Counted from the stretch's first letter, positions 32,979 to 42,060 are shown. The stretch: 64,000 nt of DNA from Oscillospiraceae bacterium (GCA_902798545.1 CADBWQ010000012.1:1-64000), one strand, 5' to 3'. Numbers and translations: made by a program. The notes: a model not told the origin generated them from the letters alone.

Positions 32979-33157
32979 CGTTTCGATATAAGCAAATGAT
33001 ATGGATTTGGAGTTTCTACCCGGACACCGTAAATGACCGGACTATCGAACGAATCAGAAGCAGTGTAAGAGGTTTTTGATGTACTGCCGCTTCTGAGTTC
33101 ATTCTTTTCTCCACCGGGAACATTTCGTTGTCCGTTCCACGGTGTTTTTTGTTTTTT
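32979..33157 (+). promoter_or_regulatory. guanine-class purine riboswitch with terminator
   Basis: The aptamer spans about 32979-33051. P1 is TCGATA/TATCGA, J1-2 is ATATAAG, P2 is CAAAT/ATTTG with GATATGG as loop, J2-3 is GTTTCTACC, and P3 is CCGG/CCGG with CACCGTAAATG. The final GACTAT has C at the ligand-pairing position, which in this family selects guanine/hypoxanthine over adenine. The expression platform ends in a strong terminator: 33112-33121 pairs with 33134-33144 (one bulge), then TTTTTTGTTTTTT. The P1 3' strand (CGAACGAA) can instead pair with TTCGTTG in the terminator loop, a possible antiterminator. This predicts shut-off when guanine is abundant. Confidence 0.92.
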
Positions 33158-33217
33158 CGGAACCTGTATTTCCCTTTCCCCTGTATCTCGGAGGCCTGTG
33201 TCTCTACAGATAGACCG

Positions 33218-33244
33218 GAAGTGCCGCACCCACAACGGCACTTC
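33218..33244 (+). other. hairpin immediately before the binding-protein gene
   Basis: A 9-bp perfect stem (33218-33226 with 33236-33244) lies just upstream of the GGAG site. No T run follows, so it is probably an mRNA-stabilising structure, not a terminator. Confidence 0.5.
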
Positions 33245-33275
33245 CATATAAAATTTAATTTAAGGAGAACCAAGA

Positions 33276-34463
33276 ATGAAAAAGATCATCGCGCTCGCGC
33301 TTACTCTGGTCATGATCTTCGCTCTGGCTGTTCCCGCTGCTTCCGCACAGGATGCCAAGACTGTCAAGGTCGGTTTCATTTTCCTGCATGATGAGCAGTC
33401 CACCTACGACCTCAACTTCATGAAGGCCGCACAGGAAGCCTGCGAGAAGCTCGGCATCGAGTATGTCAACAAGGTCGGCATCCCCGAAGGCCAGGAGTGC
33501 TATGAGGCCGCCATGGACCTGGTCGATGAAGGCTGCAACATCGTCTTCGCCGACTCCTTCGGCCATGAGGACTATATGATTCAGGCCGCCATGGAGTGCC
33601 CGGATGTGGAGTTCTGCCACGCCACCGGCACCCGCGCCCATACCGAGAATCTTGCCAACTACCACAACGCATTCGCCTCCATCTATGAAGGCCGCTTCCT
33701 CGCCGGTATCGCCGCCGGTCTCAAGCTCCAGGAAATGATCAACAACGGCGACATCACCGCGGATCAGGCCAAGATCGGCTACGTCGGCGCTTTCACCTAT
33801 GCTGAGGTTATCTCCGGTTACACCTCCTTCTTCCTCGGCGTGCGTCACGTTGTTCCCGAAGCCACCATGGAAGTCACCTTCACCGGTTCCTGGTACGACC
33901 TGTCCCTGGAAGCCGAAGGCGCACAGAAGCTGATTGACGACGGCTGCGTCCTGATCAGCCAGCATGCCGACTCCCTCGGCGCCCCCTCCACCTGCGAAGC
34001 CGCCGGTGTCCCCAACGTCTCCTACAACGGCTCCACGATCGAGGCCGGCCCGAACACCTTCATCGTCTCCTCCCGCATCAACTGGGAGCCCTACTTTGAG
34101 TACATCATCGGCCAGGTCCAGAAGGGCGAGGCCATTGACGCCGACTGGACCGGCACCATCGAGACCGGCTCTGTCGAGCTCACCGATGTGAACGAGGCCG
34201 TTGCCGCCGAAGGCACCGCCGCTGTTCTCGAGTCCGTCAAGGAGAGCTTTGCCTCCGGTGATCTCCACGTCTTTGACACCGACACCTTCACGGTCGGCGG
34301 CGAGAAGCTTGAGAGCTACATGGCAGACGTCGACACCGATCCCGCCTACGAAGGCGACACCGAAGTGATCGTCGACGGTTACTTCCACGAGTCCGAGTTC
34401 CGCTCCGCTCCTTACTTCGACATCCAGATCGACGGCATCACGCTGCTCGACACCGCATTCTGA
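33276..34463 (+). CDS. BMP-family nucleoside-binding protein of an ABC transporter
   Basis: A 395-residue BMP/PnrA-like protein (IFLHDEQSTYDLNFMKAA, ADSFGHEDYMIQAA, GYVGAFTYAEVISGYTSFFLGV, ISQHADS). In the family it captures guanosine or other nucleosides and delivers them to the NupOPQ-like permease encoded downstream. The signal peptide ends AVPAASA-QDA, a type I site. There is no lipobox Cys, unlike usual Gram-positive binding proteins, so how it stays at the cell is open. The ATG follows AAGGAG. The guanine-class riboswitch in its leader supports a purine nucleoside substrate. Confidence 0.9.
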   Translation: MKKIIALALTLVMIFALAVPAASAQDAKTVKVGFIFLHDEQSTYDLNFMKAAQEACEKLGIEYVNKVGIPEGQECYEAAMDLVDEGCNIVFADSFGHEDYMIQAAMECPDVEFCHATGTRAHTENLANYHNAFASIYEGRFLAGIAAGLKLQEMINNGDITADQAKIGYVGAFTYAEVISGYTSFFLGVRHVVPEATMEVTFTGSWYDLSLEAEGAQKLIDDGCVLISQHADSLGAPSTCEAAGVPNVSYNGSTIEAGPNTFIVSSRINWEPYFEYIIGQVQKGEAIDADWTGTIETGSVELTDVNEAVAAEGTAAVLESVKESFASGDLHVFDTDTFTVGGEKLESYMADVDTDPAYEGDTEVIVDGYFHESEFRSAPYFDIQIDGITLLDTAF

Positions 34464-34474
34464 TTGATCTCCTT

Positions 34475-34558
34475 ATGGGTAACCCCGAGGCCCTCGGGGT
34501 TACCCATTGATGCTGCAAAGGGCAGCGCAGTGACTTTCGCCGCCGCGCTGCCCTTTGC
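34475..34558 (+). other. two strong hairpins between binding-protein and ATPase genes
   Basis: A 15-bp stem (34475-34489 with 34493-34507) and a 14-bp stem (34515-34528 with 34545-34558) lie in a 138-nt gap with no real T run. They probably stabilise the upstream message or slow transcription, giving more binding protein than transporter. Confidence 0.65.
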
Positions 34559-34601
34559 GGCATTGTTGCCATTCGGCCATTAAAAAACAAAAAGGAGGGT
34601 G

Positions 34602-36137
34602 ATGTCCTTGGACAATAAAACCGCCGCAGTCAAGATGCGGAACATCACCAAACGCTTCGGACCCGTTCTCGCCAATGACCGGGTCTGGCTGGATATCTAT
34701 CGCGGAGAGATTCTCGCCCTGCTGGGAGAAAACGGCAGCGGCAAGACCACCCTGATGAACATGCTCTCCGGCATCTACTTTCCCGACGAGGGGAGCATCA
34801 GCATCGACGGCAGGGACGTCGTCATCCGTTCCCCGAAGGACGCCTTTGATCTCGGCATCGGCATGATCCACCAGCACTTCAAGCTGGTCGATGTGCTGAC
34901 CGCCGCGGAGAACATTGTCCTCGGGCTGGAGGGGAAGCTCGATCTGAAGGCCGCCTCGGCGAAGATCCGGGAGATCTGCGACGCCTACGGCTTTGAAGTC
35001 GACCCGAATCAGAAGATCTATGACATGTCCGTCTCCCAGAAGCAGACCGTCGAGATCGTGAAGGTGCTCTATCGCGGCGCCGACATCCTGATCCTGGACG
35101 AGCCCACCGCCGTCCTCACCCCCCAGGAGACCGACAGGCTCTTTGCCGTGCTGCGCAACATGCGCGACGCCGGCAAGGCCATCGTCATCATCACCCATAA
35201 GATGCACGAGGTTGAGGCGCTCTCCGACCGGGTCGCCATTCTCCGCCACGGTCAGTTCATCGGCGATATGCCGACGAAGAAGACCAACGCCCAGGAGATG
35301 ACCAACATGATGGTCGGGCACGCGGTGACGCTGAACATCGACCGGCCCGATCCCGTGAACCCGAAGCCCCGCATCGAGGTCCGGGGGCTCACCGTGCGCA
35401 GCATCGACGGCATTCTGAAGCTTGACGATGTGAGCTTCACCGCAAACTCCGGTGAGATTCTCGGCATCGCGGGGATCTCCGGCTGCGGGCAGAAGGAGCT
35501 GCTGGAATCCATCGCCGGCCTTCAGCCCGTGGAAGCGGGCAGCATCTCCTATATTGAGGACGACGGAAGGCGCGAGGAGCTCATCGGCAAGGATCCTCTC
35601 AGCATCGCCGAGATGGGCGTAAGCCTGTCCTTCGTGCCGGAGGACCGCCTCGGCATGGGTCTGGTCGCGAACATGGATCTGGCGGACAACATGATGCTCC
35701 GCTCGTTCCGCAAGGGTCACTCGCTCTTCACCGACCGCCGCACCCCGAAGGAGCTTGCCCAGGCCGTCGTTCAGAACCTTGAGGTCAGCACTCCCGGGAT
35801 CTCCACCCCGGTTCGCCGTCTCTCCGGCGGAAACGTCCAGAAGGTGCTGGTCGGGCGCGAGATTTCCTCCGCGCCGACGGTTCTGCTCACCGCCTATGCG
35901 GTCCGCGGTCTGGATATCAATTCGTCCTACACGATCTATGATCTGATCAACCGGCAGAAGCGTAACGGCGTCGCCGTCATCTATGTGGGCGAGGACCTGG
36001 ACGTGCTGCTGGAACTGGCCGACCGGATCCTTGTCCTCTGCGGCGGCAAGGTCAGCGGCATTGTCCCCGGCCGCGGTGCCAGCAAGCGCGATGTCGGCAT
36101 GATGATGACAAAGCTGGGAGGGAGAGCCGATGAATAA
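34602..36137 (+). CDS. nucleoside ABC transporter, tandem ATP-binding protein
   Basis: Two fused nucleotide-binding domains, about 511 residues, as in NupO/RbsA-type ATPases. The first has intact Walker A (GENGSGKTTL), DMSVSQKQTVEIVK signature and Walker B (LILDEPTAVLTP). The second is degenerate, with GISGCGQKEL, LSGGNVQKVLVG and VLLTAYAVRGLDIN lacking the usual catalytic acid, as is common in this family. The start is uncertain: GTG 34599 and ATG 34602 are very close to AGGAGG, and TTG 34608 has ideal spacing. The 3' end overlaps the permease gene by eight bases. Confidence 0.9.
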   Translation: MSLDNKTAAVKMRNITKRFGPVLANDRVWLDIYRGEILALLGENGSGKTTLMNMLSGIYFPDEGSISIDGRDVVIRSPKDAFDLGIGMIHQHFKLVDVLTAAENIVLGLEGKLDLKAASAKIREICDAYGFEVDPNQKIYDMSVSQKQTVEIVKVLYRGADILILDEPTAVLTPQETDRLFAVLRNMRDAGKAIVIITHKMHEVEALSDRVAILRHGQFIGDMPTKKTNAQEMTNMMVGHAVTLNIDRPDPVNPKPRIEVRGLTVRSIDGILKLDDVSFTANSGEILGIAGISGCGQKELLESIAGLQPVEAGSISYIEDDGRREELIGKDPLSIAEMGVSLSFVPEDRLGMGLVANMDLADNMMLRSFRKGHSLFTDRRTPKELAQAVVQNLEVSTPGISTPVRRLSGGNVQKVLVGREISSAPTVLLTAYAVRGLDINSSYTIYDLINRQKRNGVAVIYVGEDLDVLLELADRILVLCGGKVSGIVPGRGASKRDVGMMMTKLGGRADE

Positions 36138-37230
36138 CAGGGCACACAATCCGCTTTTCCACGTCTCCAGACGTGCCGCGCTCCCCTGGTACCGCGCCTG
36201 GGGCATCCGGGCCGGCGCCCTGATCATCGCCCTGCTTGCGGGCGCGCTGATCACAAACCTCATCACCGGTCTCAACCCCCTGGAGGTCTATGCCACGATC
36301 TGGCAGGGCTCCTTCGGCAGCGCCCGGCGCACCTGGGTCCTGTTCCAGAACATCGCGATGCTGCTCTGCGTGTCGCTGGCCATCACGCCGGCATTCCGCA
36401 TGCGCTGCTGGAACCTGGGCGGCGACGGCCAGATGCTGATCGGCTGTCTCGCCACGACGGCCTGCATGATCCTGCTCGGCGGGAAGCTTCCCAACTGGGC
36501 CGTGATTCTGTGCATGCTGGTCTCCAGTGTGCTGGCCGGTGCGATCTGGGCCGCCATTCCGGCCATCTTCAAGGCCAGATGGAACACCAATGAGACGCTC
36601 TTCACGCTGATGATGAACTACATCGCGACCCAGCTTGTCGCCTACTACATCATCATCTGGGAAGTCCCGAAGGGCGCCGGCAAGATCGGCATCATCAACC
36701 AGAGCACCCAGGCCGGCTGGCTTCCGCAGATCGGCAGCTACAAGTACCTGCTGAACATCCTTGTGGTCGCGGTTGTCTGCTTCCTGATGTACATCTACCT
36801 CAACTACTCCAAGCACGGGTATGAGATCGCCGTTGTCGGCGAGAGCGAGCGCACCGCGCGCTATGTCGGCATCAAGGTCGACCGCGTGATTATCCGGACG
36901 ATGTTCCTCTCCGGTGCGGTCTGCGGCCTGGCCGGCATGCTGCTGGTCGGCGGGACCGAGCACACCCTCACCACCACCATCACCTCCGGCCGCGGCTTCA
37001 CGGCCGTCATGGTCTCGTGGCTGGCCAAGTTCAATCCCATCTGGATGGTGCTGACGAGCTTTCTTCTGGTCTTTCTGGAGCGCGGCGCCGGCCAGATCGC
37101 CACGAGCTTCGGGCTGAGCGCCTCTTACGCGGATATCCTCACCGGCATGATCCTGTTCTTCATCATCGGCAGCGAATTTTTCATCAACTATGAGATCAAG
37201 TTCCGCCACGCCGCGGGAAAGGGGGAATAA
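36130..37230 (+). CDS. nucleoside ABC transporter permease 1
   Basis: A 366-residue BPD_transp_2 (branched-chain/ribose-type) permease with about nine membrane helices. GEIAVVGESERTARYVGIKVDR-like cytoplasmic loop residues mark the EAA-type coupling region, and MRCWNLGGDGQMLIGC is the NupP-like motif. It pairs with the permease at 37234 to form the membrane channel for nucleosides. It overlaps the ATPase gene by eight bases and is followed by only three bases before the next start. Confidence 0.92.
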   Translation: MNNRAHNPLFHVSRRAALPWYRAWGIRAGALIIALLAGALITNLITGLNPLEVYATIWQGSFGSARRTWVLFQNIAMLLCVSLAITPAFRMRCWNLGGDGQMLIGCLATTACMILLGGKLPNWAVILCMLVSSVLAGAIWAAIPAIFKARWNTNETLFTLMMNYIATQLVAYYIIIWEVPKGAGKIGIINQSTQAGWLPQIGSYKYLLNILVVAVVCFLMYIYLNYSKHGYEIAVVGESERTARYVGIKVDRVIIRTMFLSGAVCGLAGMLLVGGTEHTLTTTITSGRGFTAVMVSWLAKFNPIWMVLTSFLLVFLERGAGQIATSFGLSASYADILTGMILFFIIGSEFFINYEIKFRHAAGKGE

Positions 37231-37233
37231 GAG

Positions 37234-38226
37234 ATGTTTGATTTCGTATCCTTTATTCCCCGCGCCGTCATGCAGGGCATCCCGCTGCTCTTCGGCAGCA
37301 CCGGTGAAACCCTGACCGAAAAGTCCGGCAACCTGAACCTCGGCATTCCGGGCATCATGTATGTCGGCGCCATCAGCGGCGTTATGGGCGCCTTCACCTA
37401 TGAACAGTCCGTCGGCGCGGCCAATGTCAATGGCTTTCTCGCCGTGGCGATCCCGCTCTTCTGCTGCCTGCTGGGCTCCTTCCTGATGGGTCTGCTCTAC
37501 TGTTTCCTGACGGTATCGCTCCGGGCCAACCAGAACGTCACGGGTCTCGCGCTGACCACCTTCGGCGTCGGCTTCGGCAACTTCTTCGGCGGTTCCCTGA
37601 TCAAGCTCTCGGGAAGCGACGTCCCGGCCATCGTTCTCTCCGCCACCAGCAGCTACTTCCGCCGCACGCTTCCCATCTCGGGCAGCACCGGCTGGTTCGG
37701 CAAAGTCTTCCTGAGCTACGGATTTCTCGCGTATCTTGCGGTCGTCATTGCCCTGGTCGCCGCGTATATTCTCAAGCGCACCCGCGTCGGCCTGCACCTG
37801 CGCGCGGTCGGTGAGAGTCCGAACACCGCGGATGCCGCCGGCATCAACGTCGGCCGCTACAAATACGCTGCCACCTGCATCGGCTCGATGATCGCGGGTC
37901 TCGGCGGCCTGTACTACATCATGGACTATACCTCCGGCATCTGGTCCAGCGACGCCTTCGGCGACCGCGGCTGGCTCGCCATCGCGCTGGTGATCTTCAC
38001 GGTCTGGCGTCCCAACGTCGGCGTGCTCGCCTCCTTCCTGTTCGGCGGCCTGTACATCCTTCACATGTACATTCCCTCCGGCATGAACCTCGCCGTCAAG
38101 GAGCTCTACAAGATGCTCCCCTATGTGGTCACAATCATCGTGCTGGTGATCTCCAGCATGCGCAACAAGCGTGAGAATCAGCCGCCCGCTTCTCTCGGCC
38201 TGCCCTACTTCCGTGAGGAACGCTGA
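37234..38226 (+). CDS. nucleoside ABC transporter permease 2
   Basis: A 330-residue BPD_transp_2 permease, NupQ-like: GETLTEKSGNLNLGIPGIMYVGA near the N-terminus, VGLHLRAVGESPNTADAAGINV as coupling loop, about eight membrane helices. The start follows GGGGGAATAAGAG. It is the second half of the membrane channel, with the gene before it. Confidence 0.92.
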   Translation: MFDFVSFIPRAVMQGIPLLFGSTGETLTEKSGNLNLGIPGIMYVGAISGVMGAFTYEQSVGAANVNGFLAVAIPLFCCLLGSFLMGLLYCFLTVSLRANQNVTGLALTTFGVGFGNFFGGSLIKLSGSDVPAIVLSATSSYFRRTLPISGSTGWFGKVFLSYGFLAYLAVVIALVAAYILKRTRVGLHLRAVGESPNTADAAGINVGRYKYAATCIGSMIAGLGGLYYIMDYTSGIWSSDAFGDRGWLAIALVIFTVWRPNVGVLASFLFGGLYILHMYIPSGMNLAVKELYKMLPYVVTIIVLVISSMRNKRENQPPASLGLPYFREER

Positions 38227-38230
38227 TCCC

Positions 38231-38809
38231 ATGAAGCGCTTCGGAAATTCAAGGCTCAGCGCCGTTCTGGCGATGCTGCTTACGCTCTGTCTTCTCACCG
38301 CCTGCGGGAAAAAGAAGGACGCCCCCGAGACACCGGAGGAGGTTCCCTCCGGCCCCCAGATCACCGAGGTCCGCATCACCGGGGCAAATTTCTACGACTA
38401 CTTCGACTATAAGGACTATCCCAGCTTTGCCACGGACGAGGACGGGAACATCACCTCCTGCAATCTCAGCTGCGGCTTCTCCCTGAAGGAGGGGCTGGTT
38501 GCCGCCAATGACCCCGACCACAAGGATACCCTGAAGGTGAGCTTCACTGCCGAAGCCCTGTCCCAGCACGGTGAGTTCAACATCGATTTTCAGACCCTCA
38601 ACGAAAGCGGGACCCCCCGCTATGAGGTCGTATGGCTCGATCCCGACGCGACCGTGTCCGAAACCGTGTCCGAAACCCTGCCGTTCTGGCCGCAGGGCAA
38701 CCGGACGATGAGCTGGCAGTACGGTTTTCTCAGCAGCAGCTATATCACCACCTTCCAGAGCTTTACGGTCACCGCCGTAAGCGGAAGCATCTATCTTCTT
38801 GTGAAATAA
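38231..38809 (+). CDS. small lipoprotein of unknown function in the nucleoside operon
   Basis: A 192-residue protein with a clear lipobox (LLTAC, Cys about residue 19) and a charged linker. A single beta-rich domain follows, containing ITEVRITGANFYDYFDYKDYPSF and ending SFTVTAVSGSIYLLVK. It should be tethered to the outer face of the membrane. It starts four bases after the second permease and is last before the terminator, so it is co-transcribed. I do not recognise the family. A role as accessory to the non-lipidated binding protein is conceivable but unsupported. A longer in-frame start at 38171 lies inside the permease gene. Confidence 0.7.
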   Translation: MKRFGNSRLSAVLAMLLTLCLLTACGKKKDAPETPEEVPSGPQITEVRITGANFYDYFDYKDYPSFATDEDGNITSCNLSCGFSLKEGLVAANDPDHKDTLKVSFTAEALSQHGEFNIDFQTLNESGTPRYEVVWLDPDATVSETVSETLPFWPQGNRTMSWQYGFLSSSYITTFQSFTVTAVSGSIYLLVK

Positions 38810-38823
38810 GCACAGGCATGCTC

Positions 38824-38850
38824 ACAGGCCGGTCGGACAGACCGGCCTGT
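38824..38850 (+). terminator. terminator of the nucleoside transporter operon
   Basis: An 11-bp perfect stem (38824-38834 with 38840-38850) followed by CTGTTTTAT. Confidence 0.85.
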
Positions 38851-38890
38851 CTGTTTTATAAAGCTTCACAATTGTTAAGATCCAGCGCAG

Positions 38891-38919
38891 TTGTAAAGCG
38901 CCGGCAAATTTGATATAAT
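38891..38919 (+). promoter_or_regulatory. promoter of the FHA-FtsW/PBP2 operon
   Basis: TTGTAA (38891-38896) and TATAAT (38914-38919), spacer 17. Confidence 0.75.
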
Positions 38920-38971
38920 GCGTTGATATTCGGCATGATCCCATTCATTCTGTCCGGGGGGAGGTGTTTTC

Positions 38972-40750
38972 GTGCACGGAGATTTTTATGCCTATACCAT
39001 CACGGCCAGCAAGGCGATTCTGATTCTGCTGTCCTTCGGGATTCTGCTGCGCTGCCTGCGCTCCATGCTGCGCGAAAGCTACGACCCCGAGACCTGGGGT
39101 TATCTGCGCTACGGCAGAGACCGCCTCCCCATCCAGCACTGGGAGGTCATCATCGGGCGCTCCCCGGACTGTGACATCTATGTCCCCGAGCGGGAGGTCG
39201 CCCGCACGCATGCCGTCCTGCGGCGCAATGACCTCGGCGAATGGCGGGTTTATGACGTATTCTCCCGCGGGGGTGTCTGGGTCAACAACGTCTTTGTCGA
39301 TGATGACGGGGTCGAGGTCAACGACGGTGACGTTCTGAATCTCAACGGCATCTGCCTCCGCTTCTGCGATCTCGACATGGAAAAGCGCGAGCGTCTGGAA
39401 TCCAGGCGCAGCGGCGTCGGGCGCCGCTACTCCCCGGCGCTCACGCTCCTGATGCTGACGGCGTTTCAGCTTTTTCTCCTGCTGCAGCATTCCTTCTACG
39501 CCGAGCCTGAGACGCTCTCCGACATCGCGCTCGGCTTCCTCAGTCTGATCGTCATGGAATGGAGCTGCTTCAACGCCATGCGCATCATCAACCGCGCCGG
39601 CTTCGAGATTGAGACGCTGGCCTTCTACCTCTCCTCTCTGGGGATGTCGGTGGCCGCCTCCTCCACGCCGGAGGATTTGTACAAGCAGATCCTGCTGACG
39701 CTGGCGGGTCTGATTCTCTTCCTGCTCTGCGGCTGGTGGCAGCGCTCCCTCAAGCGCACGGCCTCCGCGCGCTTCCTTGTCGCGGCGGCGGCGCTGCTCC
39801 TGCTCGGCATCAACGTGGTGGCGAGCGATGTGGTCCTCGGTGCAAGAAACTGGCTGGAATTCTGGGGCTTCTCCTTCCAGCCGTCCGAGCTTGTCAAGGT
39901 CGCCTATGTCTATGTGGGGGCGGCCACGCTCGACCGCCTCTTCCGCAGGAACAACCTGTATGTCTTTATCGCCTTCTCCGCCATCTGCGTGATGGCGCTG
40001 GCGCTGATCGGCGACTTCGGCACGGCGCTGGTGTTCTTCGTCTGCTTCCTGGTCATCTCCTTCATGCGTTCCGGCTCTATCGCCACCGTCATGCTGGCTG
40101 TCACGGGCGCCGGTCTGGCCGGCTTCCTCGCGGTCAGCGCCCGGCCGTATATTGCCCGGCGATTCTCCTCCTGGGGACACGTCTGGGAGGACATCTACGA
40201 CAAGGGCTTCCAGCAGACCCGCGCCATGAGCGCCGCGGCGGCCGGCGGGCTCTTCGGCAAGGGTGCCGGGAACGGCTGGCTGAAGAACATTTTTGCCGCC
40301 AATACCGACCTGGTCTTCGGCATGGTCTGCGAGGAGCTGGGTCTGCTGATCGCCATCATGATGATTCTGGCGGTGATTCTGCTGGCCTGCTTCGCCGTCC
40401 GCAGCGCCCGCACCGGGCGCAGCGCCTACTACGGCATCGCCGCCTGCGCGGCCATGACCATTCTGCTGACCCAGCTGGCGCTGAATGTCTTTGGCTCCAT
40501 GGACATTCTCCCCTTCACCGGCGTCACCTTTCCCTTTGTCTCACGCGGCGGCTCCTCGATGCTCTCGTGCTGGATGATGATGGCCTTTCTGAAAAGCGCC
40601 GACAATCGGCGCGAGGCCAGCTTCGCCGTCCGGCCTGGCGAGACGATCCGCTCCGCGGGCGACCGTGAAGCCCTCCGCGAGGCGCGTGTCGAAAAACGTG
40701 CGCAGAAGAAACAGCAGCGCAAACGGAACCGGAAGGAGGCCGCCTCATGA
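38972..40750 (+). CDS. FtsW/RodA-type SEDS protein with N-terminal FHA domain
   Basis: A 592-residue membrane protein. One N-terminal helix (10-28) is followed by a cytoplasmic FHA domain (WEVIIGRSPDCDIYVPEREVARTHAVL, VNNVFVDDDGVEVNDGD; about 56-130), which in the family binds phosphothreonine. A SEDS domain of about ten helices follows, with FQPSELVKVAYV, GDFGTALVFFVCF and VTFPFVSRGGSS. SEDS proteins polymerise lipid II into glycan strands with a class B PBP, and that partner is encoded next, overlapping by ATGA. The start is GTG, behind GGGGGAGGTG. The FHA domain suggests control by a Ser/Thr kinase. Confidence 0.9.
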   Translation: MHGDFYAYTITASKAILILLSFGILLRCLRSMLRESYDPETWGYLRYGRDRLPIQHWEVIIGRSPDCDIYVPEREVARTHAVLRRNDLGEWRVYDVFSRGGVWVNNVFVDDDGVEVNDGDVLNLNGICLRFCDLDMEKRERLESRRSGVGRRYSPALTLLMLTAFQLFLLLQHSFYAEPETLSDIALGFLSLIVMEWSCFNAMRIINRAGFEIETLAFYLSSLGMSVAASSTPEDLYKQILLTLAGLILFLLCGWWQRSLKRTASARFLVAAAALLLLGINVVASDVVLGARNWLEFWGFSFQPSELVKVAYVYVGAATLDRLFRRNNLYVFIAFSAICVMALALIGDFGTALVFFVCFLVISFMRSGSIATVMLAVTGAGLAGFLAVSARPYIARRFSSWGHVWEDIYDKGFQQTRAMSAAAAGGLFGKGAGNGWLKNIFAANTDLVFGMVCEELGLLIAIMMILAVILLACFAVRSARTGRSAYYGIAACAAMTILLTQLALNVFGSMDILPFTGVTFPFVSRGGSSMLSCWMMMAFLKSADNRREASFAVRPGETIRSAGDREALREARVEKRAQKKQQRKRNRKEAAS

Positions 40751-42057
40751 AAAAGCTCAACCGGCGCGCCTTCTCTGTCCTGCTGATCGCGGCCTTTATT
40801 GTGATGGGCCTGTGCACCTATATCACGCGCTATCTCCGGGACGGCGAGAGCTGGGCCAGCTACTTCTCCCGCCTGAATTCCCTCTCCGAAGGCACCGTCA
40901 CAGACCGCAACGGCGTGCTTCTCGCATCTTTCAACGCCAACGACAACCACTACAACGAGGACCGGAACACCCGCATCGCCAACTACCACGTCACCGGCGA
41001 CTTCTGGAACCGCACCGGCACGGGGATCCTCACGAACTTTGCCCGCCAGCTGCACGGGTACAACCCCGTCACCGGCATGACCCAGACCAAACGCATCTCG
41101 CTGAAGCTGAATGTCGACACGGTTCTCAACAACAAGGCCTATGCCGCCCTGGCCGGCCGCAAGGGCGCTGTCGGCGTCGTCAATTACCGGACCGGGGAGC
41201 TCATCTGCATGGTCTCTTCCCCGGCCATCGACCCGGTCGAGAGCGACCCCGTCGCCCCGGAGGGGGTGTACATCAACCGCCTGCTCTCCGCGTCGTTTAC
41301 CCCCGGCTCGATCTTCAAGCTGGTGACTGCCGCGGCGGCGATCGAGTGTGTCCCCACCATCTGGCAGCGCAGCTTCTTCTGCGAAGGGGAGAAGGAGATC
41401 TCCGGCGTTCTCTTCCACTGCCCCTTTGAGCACTATACCAACGACTTCCGCGGCGCGCTGGCCAACTCCTGCAACATTGCCTTTGCCCAGATTGCCATCT
41501 CCGTCGGCCAGACCGAGATGGTCAACCACGTCCGCGCCTACGGCTTCCTCGATTCCCACAGTCTGGACGGCATTCCGACCGCTGCGGGGAGCTATCCGCT
41601 GGACTTCGTGGGCGATCCGGAGACCGCCTGGTCGGGCATCGGCCAGTCCACCGACCTGATCTGCCCCTATTCCATGCTGCGCTTTGTGGCCGCCATTGCA
41701 AACGACGGCGTGCTGGTGGAACCAAAGCTGATTGATGACGGTCAGCCTGCCGAGCACTCGCTCCTGGTCAATCCCGATACCGCCGGAATCATGCAGGAGC
41801 TGATGCGCAACAACGTCATCCAGACCTATGGCGACAACCGCTTTCCCGGGCTGGAGGTCTGCGGAAAGACCGGCACCGCCGAGGTCGGCGACGGGACCGA
41901 CCACGCGTGGTTCACGGGCTTCCTGAAGGATCCGGACCACCCCTATGCCTTCATCGTCTTTGTCGAGCAGGGCGGCGGCGGTCTCTCTGTCGCGACCCCC
42001 ATCGCCAATACGGTCCTGCAGGCCGCCATGCGCCGCGGTACCGACATGGAGTACTGA
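40747..42057 (+). CDS. class B penicillin-binding protein (transpeptidase)
   Basis: A 436-residue enzyme with one N-terminal membrane helix (about 8-26), a short dimerisation segment (TVTDRNGVLLASF) and a transpeptidase domain. The catalytic motifs are SIFK (Ser188, Lys191), SCN (241-243) and KTG (374-376). It cross-links peptidoglycan and forms a pair with the SEDS protein encoded just upstream. It is shorter than typical PBP2/FtsI (about 600-700 residues), resembling the PBPA type found beside FHA-FtsW genes in Clostridia and Actinobacteria. Confidence 0.92.
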   Translation: MKKLNRRAFSVLLIAAFIVMGLCTYITRYLRDGESWASYFSRLNSLSEGTVTDRNGVLLASFNANDNHYNEDRNTRIANYHVTGDFWNRTGTGILTNFARQLHGYNPVTGMTQTKRISLKLNVDTVLNNKAYAALAGRKGAVGVVNYRTGELICMVSSPAIDPVESDPVAPEGVYINRLLSASFTPGSIFKLVTAAAAIECVPTIWQRSFFCEGEKEISGVLFHCPFEHYTNDFRGALANSCNIAFAQIAISVGQTEMVNHVRAYGFLDSHSLDGIPTAAGSYPLDFVGDPETAWSGIGQSTDLICPYSMLRFVAAIANDGVLVEPKLIDDGQPAEHSLLVNPDTAGIMQELMRNNVIQTYGDNRFPGLEVCGKTGTAEVGDGTDHAWFTGFLKDPDHPYAFIVFVEQGGGGLSVATPIANTVLQAAMRRGTDMEY

Positions 42058-42060
42058 TTT

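Noticed and set aside
36052..38379. A 775-codon minus-strand frame across the permease genes
   Set aside because: It runs antisense to two intact permeases, with low-complexity Asp/Gly/Arg content and no domain.
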